Source: an uncultured bacterium (lineage in GTDB: Bacteria > Cyanobacteriota > Vampirovibrionia > Gastranaerophilales > Gastranaerophilaceae). From it: DNA of 64,000 nt. Below are positions 17,879 to 27,218 of this stretch, piece by piece. The position numbers were made by a program, and so were the translations under genes. Every line of letters starts with the position of its first letter. Position 1 is the stretch's first letter. The notes under the pieces were generated by a model. It ran no database searches. It was not told the origin of the DNA and saw only the letters and a list, made by a program, of their open reading frames with translations. The stretch spans positions 248,001 to 312,000 of the forward strand of contig CASERN010000011.1 in the NCBI GenBank assembly GCA_949290355.1. Reading direction: 5' to 3'.

Positions 17879-18748
17879 ATGGAAAATATAATGCAGTTAC
17901 TAATAGAAAAAGAATTAAATTCTTGTGATAAGATATTAAAACCGGATTTTAATTTAAAAACAGGTCGAGAATTACTTGCTTTTTATTTACAAACAAAGTT
18001 TAAGCAGATTCTTGCATATGATAAACGTTGTAGAACCCCGATATTTAAAGAAGTAAGCCCAACATTTATTTCGAGATTTACCAAACGTCTTATTAATAAC
18101 CCTCATAAGCGAATGCTAATAGGTATTACAGGTGAATCAGCCTCTGGTAAATCGACCATTTGTAAAGAATTAAAAAATATTATAGAACAATTAAAAATGC
18201 CTGTGTCTGTTTTGAGTACGGACAATTATTTTAAAGATATTTCTGCACTGATTAAAAAATATGGCAGCTTTGATAATTTGACTGATAATGGTTATGATAT
18301 TGATGCCCCAGAAAGTTTTCAATTGGGCTTGTTGAGGAAAGATTTGGAATCTTTGGCTTTAGGTCAAACGATATTTGCTCCAAGATATGTACCAAATGGT
18401 ACAGGGGTTTCTATTCCTAATTCACTAGAAATACGCTCTGATAAAATTGTTGTAGTTGAAGGTATCGCTACAATGTATCATGATGTTAGAGATGTTTTTG
18501 ATGTAAGAATTTATATTGAAACAGAAAATGATATAAGACGAGAAAGATTTATAAAACGAGCAATAGCTGAAAGAAATCAGAATGAAGAAAATGCTATTAA
18601 ACAATGGGAATATTTGTTGCATGCTGGTGAAAAATATGTTATTCCTTGTAGAGAAGCTGCAGATTTTGTATTAGATGGTAATTCTGATTTGGAATATTTT
18701 GATCAAATATTAGAGTATATTCATACAATAACTAATAATTTTCAATAA
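17879..18748 (+). CDS. Uridine kinase-like P-loop kinase
   Basis: 289 residues. Walker A GITGESASGKST at about residues 80-91, followed by LSTDNYFKDIS and a lid region, places it in the uridine kinase/phosphoribulokinase family. About 75 residues precede the P-loop, longer than plain uridine kinase. Substrate is not certain. A TATAAA box lies 5 bases before this ATG; a second ATG four codons in is possible. It stands alone between divergent atpD and the pilus cluster. Confidence 0.75.
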   Translation: MENIMQLLIEKELNSCDKILKPDFNLKTGRELLAFYLQTKFKQILAYDKRCRTPIFKEVSPTFISRFTKRLINNPHKRMLIGITGESASGKSTICKELKNIIEQLKMPVSVLSTDNYFKDISALIKKYGSFDNLTDNGYDIDAPESFQLGLLRKDLESLALGQTIFAPRYVPNGTGVSIPNSLEIRSDKIVVVEGIATMYHDVRDVFDVRIYIETENDIRRERFIKRAIAERNQNEENAIKQWEYLLHAGEKYVIPCREAADFVLDGNSDLEYFDQILEYIHTITNNFQ

Positions 18749-18772
18749 TCTTTCTTAATAAAATTGACAATT

Positions 18773-18801
18773 TTGCCACCAAGTTAAAGATATGATATAC
18801 T
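18773..18801 (+). promoter_or_regulatory. Promoter of type IV pilus cluster
   Basis: TTGCCA, 17 bases and TATACT, 111 bases before the GTG of the PilP-like gene. The long AT-rich leader contains a second TATAAT (near 18876) that could be an additional start site. Confidence 0.6.
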
Positions 18802-18912
18802 ATAACTATTATAATTGTATTAATTTTTTTAATTAAATACATTAAATAATTGATACTATAATTAATATATTTCTTTATAATGGATTAAAAAGTAATATGA
18901 GATAGGTGGCAA

Positions 18913-19659
18913 GTGAGTAAAAATTTTATAGATAGATTTTATGAAGAAGATGCAAAAGAGCAATTTTGGAGTTTAAACAAAAAAATAGGTTTAGGCTTGG
19001 CTGTTTTGCTTTTAACTGTAATAATGATTAATACAACAGGTTGTACATCAAATAACACAGAGGATATTACAAATATAGAGCAGCCTGCATCGATTGAGGA
19101 TCCTGTTCAAAAGGATTCAGTTAAAGTTGGAAATGATGGGGTTAATGCAGCTATTGCTCCTGATTCAACAGATGATGTGTCAATTGTATCTGATCAATCT
19201 TTAAAAAATACTACTACTATGGTTTCTATGACTATAGAAGATACAGGTCGTTCTGATCCGTTTTTACCCGAAAACGAGGCAGCAGCTGCAAGAGCAAAAG
19301 CTCAAAGAAGCAGAGTCCGACCTAACCCAAATCTTTTACCACCACCTGAAGCTATCGTTGTAGACAGTACTGCTACTGATGTTATGACGACAAAAGTTTC
19401 AGGTATTATGTATGATAGAATGAATCCTTCTGCTATTTTGAACATAAGTGGCGCTGATTATTTAGTTCGTAGCGGTGATATTATAAATGGTTACAAAGTT
19501 TTGTCAATAACTAAAAATACAGTTACGGTACAGTATGGTGCAAATGTTTATAAAGCAGGTGTCGGAGAATTATTTACTGGAGAAGGTATTAATTTCAATA
19601 CTATCTCAAATTTAGAAAGTAAATTCGGCGGACGTAAAAATAGTTCAATAAGAAGATAA
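18913..19659 (+). CDS. PilP/GspC-like pilus or secretion component
   Basis: 248 residues from GTG, chosen because AGGTGG sits 5 bases upstream. Residues about 24-44 form one membrane helix ending in TTGC, not a clean lipobox. A disordered acidic/Pro stretch follows to about 155. The end (SGIMYDRMNPSAILNISGADYLVRSGDIINGYKVLSI, near residues 160-200) fits the beta domain of PilP/GspC that contacts the secretin. Placement directly before pilQ supports this. Sequence similarity alone is modest. Confidence 0.6.
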   Translation: MSKNFIDRFYEEDAKEQFWSLNKKIGLGLAVLLLTVIMINTTGCTSNNTEDITNIEQPASIEDPVQKDSVKVGNDGVNAAIAPDSTDDVSIVSDQSLKNTTTMVSMTIEDTGRSDPFLPENEAAAARAKAQRSRVRPNPNLLPPPEAIVVDSTATDVMTTKVSGIMYDRMNPSAILNISGADYLVRSGDIINGYKVLSITKNTVTVQYGANVYKAGVGELFTGEGINFNTISNLESKFGGRKNSSIRR

Positions 19660-19687
19660 AATATACAAAAAATAACCAGGAGCAGAT

Positions 19688-21568
19688 ATGAGAGATAAAA
19701 TTTCTAAGAAAATTATTGCAAGCATAATGTTAACAGCATTTATTTTTACAAATAGTGTGTTAACAGTTGCTGCAATGGAAAATGCAGAGGTAGTGCATTA
19801 TGGTTTGAATAACAAACCTAATTTGCGCGGTAGTCAAGATGAATATTCACTAAAATTGAAAGGTGATGTCAGTTTTACTCAAAAGAATATTCCTATTAGC
19901 ATAAGTTTGAGGGATTCTGATGTAAAACAAGTGTTAAGGATGTTTGCAGATAAAGCAGGCATGAATATAATTTTCCATAATTCAGTTTCAGGGACTGTAA
20001 CTCTTGATTTAGTAGATGTGCCTTTAAGCGAAGCTTTCGATATGGTTATGGAAATTAATGATTTGAACTATGTTGTAGACGGAAAAACAATCGTTGTTGC
20101 AAAAAATGGCACTCAAGGGTTTAATTTAGGTAAACAAAATATGACGTTAATCCCTGTGAAATATATAAGTGCTTCTGCTCTTGCTGATTTCTTAAATAAA
20201 AATATATATGCAATTAACAAACCTGGTTTGTCTTCTACAGATATTGTTACCACAAATCCGGTTACAAATGAATTGATTGTTTTCGGAACAAAAAATGATG
20301 TTGCAATCGCTAAAAAAATAGTTGAAAAATTCGATAAAAAACCTCAAACAACAACTTTCAAAGTAAATCATACAACTCCTGCAGAAATGGCAAATATGAT
20401 TTGTGAATTATTATTGCCTGCATCAGGAGCTAAGGGTGGAGCTTCTACAGGAGGTGCTGCTGGAGTTATGACTGGTGGAGCTGCAAGTTCTTCTGGAGGA
20501 GGTTCTTCTTCTGGTGGCTCTTCTGGCGGTTCTTCTGGCGGTTCTTCTGGCGGCGGTAGTATGACATTGAATGAGGGTACAATTGCTTGTACTTTAGATG
20601 GTAAAACAAGTGGTGCTGTATCATCATTCGGCTTACAAAATTTATCAGTTGCTTATTACTCTCAATTAGGAACAATAAATGTAATTGGTGGATCTGAGCA
20701 ACAAATTGAAATGATAAAGGATTTTATTACCCAAACTGATAAAAAACAACCTCAAGCATATTTGGAGGTTTCAATTATAGAATTAAATGAATCTGGAAGT
20801 AAAACGTTGCAGAATAACTGGACTTTCTTAAGTAACACATTTTCTGCATCATTTGACGGAGAGTCAACTAAAACAGATCCTCTTCATCCTATATTCTTCA
20901 AAGGTAATGGTTATGATGTATGGGATATGACAAGTGAGGAACCTGAAATTGTAAATACATTAAAACCATATAGTGGACCTGTTAATATTTCTTATGCAAT
21001 TAATTATTTAGTAAAAAATGATAAAGGTCGTATTGTATCAAACCCAAAAATTCTTATAACTAATGGAGAAGAAGCTACGATTGATATTACTCAAGATTAT
21101 ATTGAATCTACAGAATCTGAACAGAGTGCATATACCGGTGGTACTATTGCAACAAGGACTTATAATATTGCAAGTGATGCAGGTATTAAAGTCGGTATAA
21201 CTCCTTTCATTAGTCCTGACGGTTATGTAACTTTAAATATAACACCTGAGTATGCTACTATATTACAACAAGTTCCTGCTCAAGATGAGAATGGTACATA
21301 TACTGCGGCTACATTGTTATCTAGAAGAAACTTGAATTTGAAAAATGTAAGAATCAAAGATGGTGAAACTCTTGTAATAGGTGGTTTGATTAATGAAGAG
21401 GAACAAAAATCTGTTGGTAAAGTTCCATTCTTAGGTGATATTCCAGGTATCGGAGCATTATTCAGATCTACAACTTCTACTAAGAAGAAGAATGAAATGG
21501 TAATAATGATTACTCCTAAGATAATAACTGATACAGAGGATGCAATTGGAAATTCCGAAACATTGTAA
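19688..21568 (+). CDS. pilQ: Secretin PilQ/GspD
   Basis: 626 residues. A Sec signal spans about 1-30. Residues 60-130 are the N0/STN domain, then N1-type domains. A Gly/Ser-rich linker (about 247-291, GGSSGG repeats) precedes the secretin core with VGITPFISPDGYVTLNITPEY and the IKDGETLVIGGLINEEEQKSVGKVPFLGDIPGIGALFR hallmark (cited by position near the C-terminus). It forms the outer-membrane channel for the pilus. It is 28 bases after the PilP-like gene. Confidence 0.9.
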   Translation: MRDKISKKIIASIMLTAFIFTNSVLTVAAMENAEVVHYGLNNKPNLRGSQDEYSLKLKGDVSFTQKNIPISISLRDSDVKQVLRMFADKAGMNIIFHNSVSGTVTLDLVDVPLSEAFDMVMEINDLNYVVDGKTIVVAKNGTQGFNLGKQNMTLIPVKYISASALADFLNKNIYAINKPGLSSTDIVTTNPVTNELIVFGTKNDVAIAKKIVEKFDKKPQTTTFKVNHTTPAEMANMICELLLPASGAKGGASTGGAAGVMTGGAASSSGGGSSSGGSSGGSSGGSSGGGSMTLNEGTIACTLDGKTSGAVSSFGLQNLSVAYYSQLGTINVIGGSEQQIEMIKDFITQTDKKQPQAYLEVSIIELNESGSKTLQNNWTFLSNTFSASFDGESTKTDPLHPIFFKGNGYDVWDMTSEEPEIVNTLKPYSGPVNISYAINYLVKNDKGRIVSNPKILITNGEEATIDITQDYIESTESEQSAYTGGTIATRTYNIASDAGIKVGITPFISPDGYVTLNITPEYATILQQVPAQDENGTYTAATLLSRRNLNLKNVRIKDGETLVIGGLINEEEQKSVGKVPFLGDIPGIGALFRSTTSTKKKNEMVIMITPKIITDTEDAIGNSETL

Positions 21569-21587
21569 ATAAAATATTATTAACAAG

Positions 21588-23597
21588 ATGAATGAGCTAC
21601 TAAACAGATTAAAAAACAGTATCAATAATCAGATACTGAATAAAGTAAACAGTGCACTATTGGAACAATATAAATTTGTTCCAATTAGTGTTAAAGACAA
21701 TTATCTTTTTGTAGCAATAAATTCAACATCGGATAAAGACGTCATAAACCTTAAATTAAAGGAATTTTATCCTCAGCAAATTAAATTTATTCAAGTGCCT
21801 GATCAAGATTTATATGATCTTATTTCAAGCATAAAAACCGAAATGGAAAAAAACGGTGGAGATGATGGAACTTCAAAACAGGTAAGGTTGGGAGAACTTT
21901 TAGTTCAAAAGGGTTACATTAATGATGTTCAATTACTCCAAGCTTTAGCAGAAAGTAAGCGTCAAAAAATTCCAATCGGATCTACTCTTTTCAAGCTTGG
22001 TTTCATTTCTTTAGATCAATTAAAAGAAATACTACATTTGCAGACAGGATATGATCTTGTTACACCTGAGCAGTTAGCTTCACAAGCTAAATTTATTAAA
22101 ATTTTACCTGAAGATTTTATTAGGGCAAATAAGATTATCCCAATATCATCAGATGGTAAAACTTTAATTCTAGGGGTTGTAAGGCCTGTTAAACCTGATA
22201 TTTTGAAAGATATCATTTATATGACGGGTCAGAATCCTAAGCAACTTTTGATGACTCATTATGAGTTTGAGAATTCTTTGAATACTTTTTTCAGTGAACA
22301 GAAAAAAGAAACAGAAAAAGTAATAAAAGAAATTGAGAGTGAAGCTGAAGATCTAGAGGTTGAAGAATCTTTGGCAGATATGGTAGATAAACAATTAAAG
22401 GATTCTACCGGTTCTGTTGCAAAATTTGTTAATCAAATTATTACTAATGCCATTGATAATAAAGTTTCTGATATTCATATAGAACCAAGACTTTCCGGTT
22501 ACATTGTAAGATACAGAAAAGATGGTATGTTGCAAAAGGTATTGGATATTCCTCCAAAAGTTGAAACTTCTGTAATTGCTCGTTTCAAAGTTTTGGCAAG
22601 AATGAATATTGCTGAGCACAGAAGACCTCAAGACGGTACTTTTTCTATTAAATACAAAAGCGGGTCGTATGATTTTCGTATAAATACATTACCTGTATCA
22701 GGTAAAGAAAAGGTCTGTATCCGTGTGCTTGCACCAGCTGTAAGTTTGAATGCTGAAGATAAAAATATCAAACTCATAGGCGGAACAGAAGAGGACGTTA
22801 AAAAGATTAAAAATATGGTAAGTTGCCCGAACGGTATTATTTTGACATCAGGTCCTACAGGTTCAGGTAAAACTACTACATTGTATTCTGTATTGAAAAG
22901 TTTGAATGATGAAGATGTAAATATTACTACAATTGAAGACCCTATAGAAATTAAACTTGAAGGTATAAATCAATCTCAAATCAATGCTAAAGCAGGTATT
23001 ACATTTGCATCTTGTATGCGTGCGATATTGAGACAGGACCCTGATATTATTCTAGTTGGTGAAATTCGTGATTATGAAACGTTGGAAATTGCAATTTCAG
23101 CAGCGTTAACAGGGCACCTTGTATTAAGTACCGTCCATACAAATTCTGCGGCGGCAACTGTTACCCGTTTAATTGAAATGGGAGCAAAAGATTATCTTGT
23201 TTCATCAACTTTGTCAGGAGTTATTGCTCAACGTCTTGTTAGAAAATTGTGCGATGACTGTAAAGAAGAATATTTCGCGACAGAAGAAGAAGCAAGACAA
23301 ATAATTCATGATGAAAATGAAATAAAAGAATTTATAAAAAAACCGATATACCGAGCTAAAGGCTGTAATAAATGTGGATTTACAGGCTATAAAGGACGTC
23401 TTGGTGTATATGAAATTATGGCAATTAATAAAGAAATAAAAAAATTAATTGCTACAGGTGCTCATGACTTAGAAATTGAAGAGGCTGCTGTAAAAAATGG
23501 TATGAAGACTTTAAATCAGTCTTGTATTAATCATATTTTGAACGGTGTAACTACAATTTCTGAATTTATAAGAGTTTTGGGCGTAGTAAATGAATAG
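21588..23597 (+). CDS. pilB: Pilus assembly ATPase PilB/GspE with MshEN-like domain
   Basis: 669 residues. Residues 100-150 carry two RLGxxL/xGxxL repeats (RLGELLVQKGYINDVQLLQAL, then IGSTLFKLGFISLDQL), the pattern of MshEN domains that bind cyclic di-GMP. Walker A GPTGSGKTT and Walker B DPDIILVGEIRD follow in the C-terminal ATPase, with the CDDC/CNKC zinc motif. It powers pilus extension. Next gene is pilC, 8 bases away. ATP-dependent motor function is secure; c-di-GMP binding is predicted from motif. Confidence 0.92.
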   Translation: MNELLNRLKNSINNQILNKVNSALLEQYKFVPISVKDNYLFVAINSTSDKDVINLKLKEFYPQQIKFIQVPDQDLYDLISSIKTEMEKNGGDDGTSKQVRLGELLVQKGYINDVQLLQALAESKRQKIPIGSTLFKLGFISLDQLKEILHLQTGYDLVTPEQLASQAKFIKILPEDFIRANKIIPISSDGKTLILGVVRPVKPDILKDIIYMTGQNPKQLLMTHYEFENSLNTFFSEQKKETEKVIKEIESEAEDLEVEESLADMVDKQLKDSTGSVAKFVNQIITNAIDNKVSDIHIEPRLSGYIVRYRKDGMLQKVLDIPPKVETSVIARFKVLARMNIAEHRRPQDGTFSIKYKSGSYDFRINTLPVSGKEKVCIRVLAPAVSLNAEDKNIKLIGGTEEDVKKIKNMVSCPNGIILTSGPTGSGKTTTLYSVLKSLNDEDVNITTIEDPIEIKLEGINQSQINAKAGITFASCMRAILRQDPDIILVGEIRDYETLEIAISAALTGHLVLSTVHTNSAAATVTRLIEMGAKDYLVSSTLSGVIAQRLVRKLCDDCKEEYFATEEEARQIIHDENEIKEFIKKPIYRAKGCNKCGFTGYKGRLGVYEIMAINKEIKKLIATGAHDLEIEEAAVKNGMKTLNQSCINHILNGVTTISEFIRVLGVVNE

Positions 23598-23605
23598 GAG
23601 AATAT

Positions 23606-24829
23606 ATGGCAATATATAATTATATCGCTTTAAAAAATAACAAAGATATTGTAAAAGGAAAAGTTGATGCTCAGGATTTGAGAGAAGCCAGAGAGAATAT
23701 TCGTAAACTTGGTTTTATTCCGACAAAAGTTTATGAAGAAAAGTCCAAAAGCGAAGAACAACAAGTTGATAAAAACATAACAAAAGGTAAAGTGCAGAAG
23801 TTAGGTCTGCAAGACCGTATTGATTTTACATCAACTTTACAAATTTTAGCTCAAGCAGGTATTCCGATTATTGAGTCTTTAATGTTTATCGAAAATGATG
23901 CAGCAAAATTGAAAGTAAGATTAGTTGCAAAAGAGCTTCGTAGGCAGATTATGGCTGGTGCAACATTTGCTGATACAATTGCGAGGTATCCTGAACAATT
24001 TGGACAAGTATATATTGGTCTTGTAAAAGCCGGTGAAGATTCAGGTGAACTTGAAAAAACATTGCAGCGTCTATTGGAATTACAGACAAAAGAAGCAAAT
24101 ATCAGAGGTAAAGTTATCGGAACATTGATGTATCCTATGTTTGTAATTATACTTGCTGTCATTATTGTACTTGTTATGTTAATGTTTGTATTCCCTGTAT
24201 TCAAGGAAATGTTTGATGGTATGGGAAAAGAATTACCATGGATTACTGCTACTTTGATGAGTGCAGGCGTATTTTTGAAGACTTATTGGTTCTTTGCTCC
24301 ATTGATTGTAGGATCAATTGTAGGTACTGCTACATTTATTATGAAATGGCAGCCATCTAAAAGGAAAGTTGATGAATATGTTTTGAAAATACCTTTGCTA
24401 TCAGAATTGATGCAATTTTCAAATTTTGCGAACTTTGTTGCTGTTATGCAGGTTGCATATGATGCAGGTGTCCCAATTATTGAATGTTTATATTTGGCTA
24501 ATATGACTTTAACAAATTATACTTTGAAAACAAAAGTTGAAGCAGCGACATTAAAAGTTCAACAAGGTCAGCACCTTTCTGTTGCTTTAAGATCAACGAG
24601 AGTAATGCCTAAGATGATTTTGTTTATGATTGCTACTGGTGAACAATCCGGTCGTTTAGGGGATATGCTTTTACAAGCAACTTCATATATTGATAAAAAA
24701 TTAGATGGTATTATTGATACAATGACAAAAATGATTGAGCCGATAATGCTTATTGTAATTGGTAGTATTGTATTGACTTTGGCATTAGCTTTGTATTTAC
24801 CATTGTTCAACTCTTATATGACAGACTAA
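23606..24829 (+). CDS. pilC: Pilus inner-membrane platform protein PilC/GspF
   Basis: 407 residues with two GspF domains, each followed by membrane helices (about 175-205, 225-250, 375-400). The N-terminal YNYIALKNNKDIVKGKVDA and the GxPIIESL repeats (about 90 and 290) are typical. It links the PilB motor to pilin. Last recognised pilus gene here; no major pilin, pilT or pilMNO is in the window. Confidence 0.92.
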   Translation: MAIYNYIALKNNKDIVKGKVDAQDLREARENIRKLGFIPTKVYEEKSKSEEQQVDKNITKGKVQKLGLQDRIDFTSTLQILAQAGIPIIESLMFIENDAAKLKVRLVAKELRRQIMAGATFADTIARYPEQFGQVYIGLVKAGEDSGELEKTLQRLLELQTKEANIRGKVIGTLMYPMFVIILAVIIVLVMLMFVFPVFKEMFDGMGKELPWITATLMSAGVFLKTYWFFAPLIVGSIVGTATFIMKWQPSKRKVDEYVLKIPLLSELMQFSNFANFVAVMQVAYDAGVPIIECLYLANMTLTNYTLKTKVEAATLKVQQGQHLSVALRSTRVMPKMILFMIATGEQSGRLGDMLLQATSYIDKKLDGIIDTMTKMIEPIMLIVIGSIVLTLALALYLPLFNSYMTD

Positions 24830-24850
24830 TAGTATTCAAAGGATTAAGGC

Positions 24851-25669
24851 ATGAAAAAGGTTTATGTAATTACAGGTGCGACTTCAGGAATTGGAAAAAC
24901 TTTAGTGCAGGCTTTTTCTAAAGAAAATACTGTTTTCGCAGGATATAGAAATGAAAAATATTTGGAAGAATTGAAAAATATTTCAGAAAATATAATTCCG
25001 TTTTATATTGATATGGAAAAGAAAAATTCTATATCTCAGGCTGCAGCATTTATAAAGTCTCAAACTGATAAAATAGATACGTTAATCAATGTCGCAGGTT
25101 GCGTTGTTGCGGGACTGATGGATAGATTGGATGTAGATGATATCAGAAAACAGTTTGAGGTTAACACTTTTTCTCATTTAGATTTATCACAAAGGCTCTT
25201 ACCTTTGCTAAAAGATGGCAAAATTATTAATATAAGCTCTATGGCTAGTTTTGGGGTATTCCCTTTTGTAGGTCCTTATTGTGCCTCTAAAAGAGCTTTG
25301 GATATATTATTTAATTCTTTATCTGTTGAATCTAACGTAAAAGTTGTTTCAATAAAACCTGGGGTTATCGCAACTCCATTATGGGGTAAGTCGGTTGAAC
25401 TGAATAAAAAATCCATAGAAAATTGCAAAGAATATGAAAAGCAGATGCAATATTTGATTAAGAATGCTAAAAAGAATGAAACAAACGGTTTGGATGTTCA
25501 TAAGGTTACTGATTTAATAGTAAAAATTGACTCAATGAATAATCCGAAATCATCTTATACGGTTGGATTCGATGCTTTTTGTGCAAATTTGTTGTCAAAA
25601 TTGCCTCAAGATTGGATTAATAAAGCAATAAAATTTGGAATAAAAGCTAAGATTTCTTCCTTAAAATAA
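24851..25669 (+). CDS. Short-chain dehydrogenase/reductase
   Basis: 272 residues. Cofactor motif TGATSGIGK, and catalytic Ser-Tyr-Lys in NISSMASFGVFPFVGPYCASKRAL. Substrate unknown; the length and C-terminal extension differ from FabG and resemble SDRs acting on lipids or steroids. It follows pilC by 21 bases on the same strand but has no evident link to pili. Confidence 0.82.
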   Translation: MKKVYVITGATSGIGKTLVQAFSKENTVFAGYRNEKYLEELKNISENIIPFYIDMEKKNSISQAAAFIKSQTDKIDTLINVAGCVVAGLMDRLDVDDIRKQFEVNTFSHLDLSQRLLPLLKDGKIINISSMASFGVFPFVGPYCASKRALDILFNSLSVESNVKVVSIKPGVIATPLWGKSVELNKKSIENCKEYEKQMQYLIKNAKKNETNGLDVHKVTDLIVKIDSMNNPKSSYTVGFDAFCANLLSKLPQDWINKAIKFGIKAKISSLK

Positions 25670-25873
25670 TTTTGTATTTAAGAATAGCAATAATTTCTGA
25701 TAGTTCTATATACTTTGAAAGTTTTGTCATGTAAGTTTTCTTAAATAAGTTGCAGCGATGATAATTCAAGTTTAAATAATTGCTGATGGTTTGGAAATGA
25801 ATTACTAGACTAATCTCGGGGATGATTACAAAATAATTTATTCATGATAAAGTGGTTAACAAAGAGGTAGATT

Positions 25874-27178
25874 ATGAAAATAGCTTTGTTAAATCACGGA
25901 TGTGCAAAAAATTTAGTTGATAGTGAATTGATGTTAGGGCTTTTAGCACAAAACGGACATCAAATTACACTGGATGAAAATGATGCAGATATTGTTGTTG
26001 TAAATACCTGTTCATTTATTCATGATGCAGAAAAAGAATCTGTGCAATCAATTTTGCAATTAGTGAATAATGGTAAAAAAGTTATTGTAACAGGATGTTT
26101 GCCTCAAAAATATAAAAGTGAGCTTAAAAAAGCTATCCCTGAAATTTCCGGGATGATTGGGACTTCTGATATCAAGGAAATAGTTGATGTTGTAGATAAA
26201 ATTGCGAATCATAAAAAATATACAGAACATGTATCAGAAAAGCCTGATTATATTTATCCAGAAAATATCGACAGGCAGCAAATTACAGTCGGAGCAAGTT
26301 CTTATATAAAAATCGCAGATGGTTGTAATTATCATTGTGGATATTGTATTATCCCAAATCTTAGAGGGGAATATCATTCCAGAACTATTGAAAATATAGT
26401 TGAAGAAGCACAAAGTCTTGTTGACAAAGGTGTTACTGAGATTGTTTTGATTGCTCAGGATACTACGAGTTATGGTATTGATTTATATGGGAAACAGGCT
26501 TTACCGAAGCTTTTAGAGGAATTAAATAAAATAGAAGGACTTGGATGGATAAGGATAATGTATGCATATCCTTCGCAAATGACTGATGAATTAATTGATG
26601 CAATTGCAAAATTGGATAAAGTTGTAAAATATATTGATTTGCCTTTACAACATTATAATAAAGATATTTTAAAAGCGATGCGTCGTCCTGTAATGGATTA
26701 TGACGTTTTGGTAAAAAAAATAAGAGATAAAATTCCAGGGGTAACGATAAGAACAGCTTTTATTGTCGGGTATCCCGGAGAAACTGATGAACAATTTAAT
26801 GAGCTTTATGATTTTGTAAAACGAGCCAGATTCGAAAAAATGGGCGTATTTGAATATTCAAGAGAAAAAAATACTGTTTCATATTCAATGGATGAGCAGG
26901 TTTCGGCAAAGATAAAAAAACAAAGACATAAAAAATTGATGTCTCTACAACAAAAAATTTCTAAAGAAATTAATGAAAGCTATATCGGGAAAGTTCTTCC
27001 TTGTATTGTAGAAGGATACACTGATGATGGACTGATTCTTTTGCGCTCAGAACATGATGCTCCTGAAATAGATGGTATGGTGTATGTTTCTTCAGATACT
27101 CATGTTGTCCCCGGTGATATTGAAAATGTTTTAATAGAGAAAGCTGATGAATATGATTTATTTGGAGTTTTACAATAG
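25874..27178 (+). CDS. rimO: RimO, ribosomal protein S12 methylthiotransferase
   Basis: 434 residues. The MTTase N-terminal cysteines (NHGCAKN, VNTCSF, VTGCLP), the radical-SAM CNYHCGYC motif (about 154-161) and a C-terminal TRAM domain are all present. NHGCAKNLVDSELM at the start separates RimO from MiaB. The enzyme methylthiolates an aspartate of S12 using two 4Fe-4S clusters. AGAGGTAG precedes the ATG. A 204-base upstream gap holds no gene or clear promoter that I can see. Confidence 0.94.
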   Translation: MKIALLNHGCAKNLVDSELMLGLLAQNGHQITLDENDADIVVVNTCSFIHDAEKESVQSILQLVNNGKKVIVTGCLPQKYKSELKKAIPEISGMIGTSDIKEIVDVVDKIANHKKYTEHVSEKPDYIYPENIDRQQITVGASSYIKIADGCNYHCGYCIIPNLRGEYHSRTIENIVEEAQSLVDKGVTEIVLIAQDTTSYGIDLYGKQALPKLLEELNKIEGLGWIRIMYAYPSQMTDELIDAIAKLDKVVKYIDLPLQHYNKDILKAMRRPVMDYDVLVKKIRDKIPGVTIRTAFIVGYPGETDEQFNELYDFVKRARFEKMGVFEYSREKNTVSYSMDEQVSAKIKKQRHKKLMSLQQKISKEINESYIGKVLPCIVEGYTDDGLILLRSEHDAPEIDGMVYVSSDTHVVPGDIENVLIEKADEYDLFGVLQ

Positions 27179-27197
27179 ATTAATAATATAGTATAAT
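27169..27197 (+). promoter_or_regulatory. Promoter of flippase gene
   Basis: TTTACA, 17 bases and a perfect TATAAT overlap the end of rimO and its stop codon, 22 bases before the flippase ATG. AGAGG lies near the start codon. Confidence 0.65.
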
Positions 27198-27218
27198 AGC
27201 TGAATCAGAGGTTAAGTT

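Noticed and set aside
20466..20675. Minus-strand Gln/Lys-rich frame in pilQ
   Set aside because: Antisense of the Gly/Ser linker repeats of the secretin.
25670..25873. tRNA or structured RNA in the gap before rimO
   Set aside because: No cloverleaf, no terminator and no convincing promoter; nothing supportable is seen.
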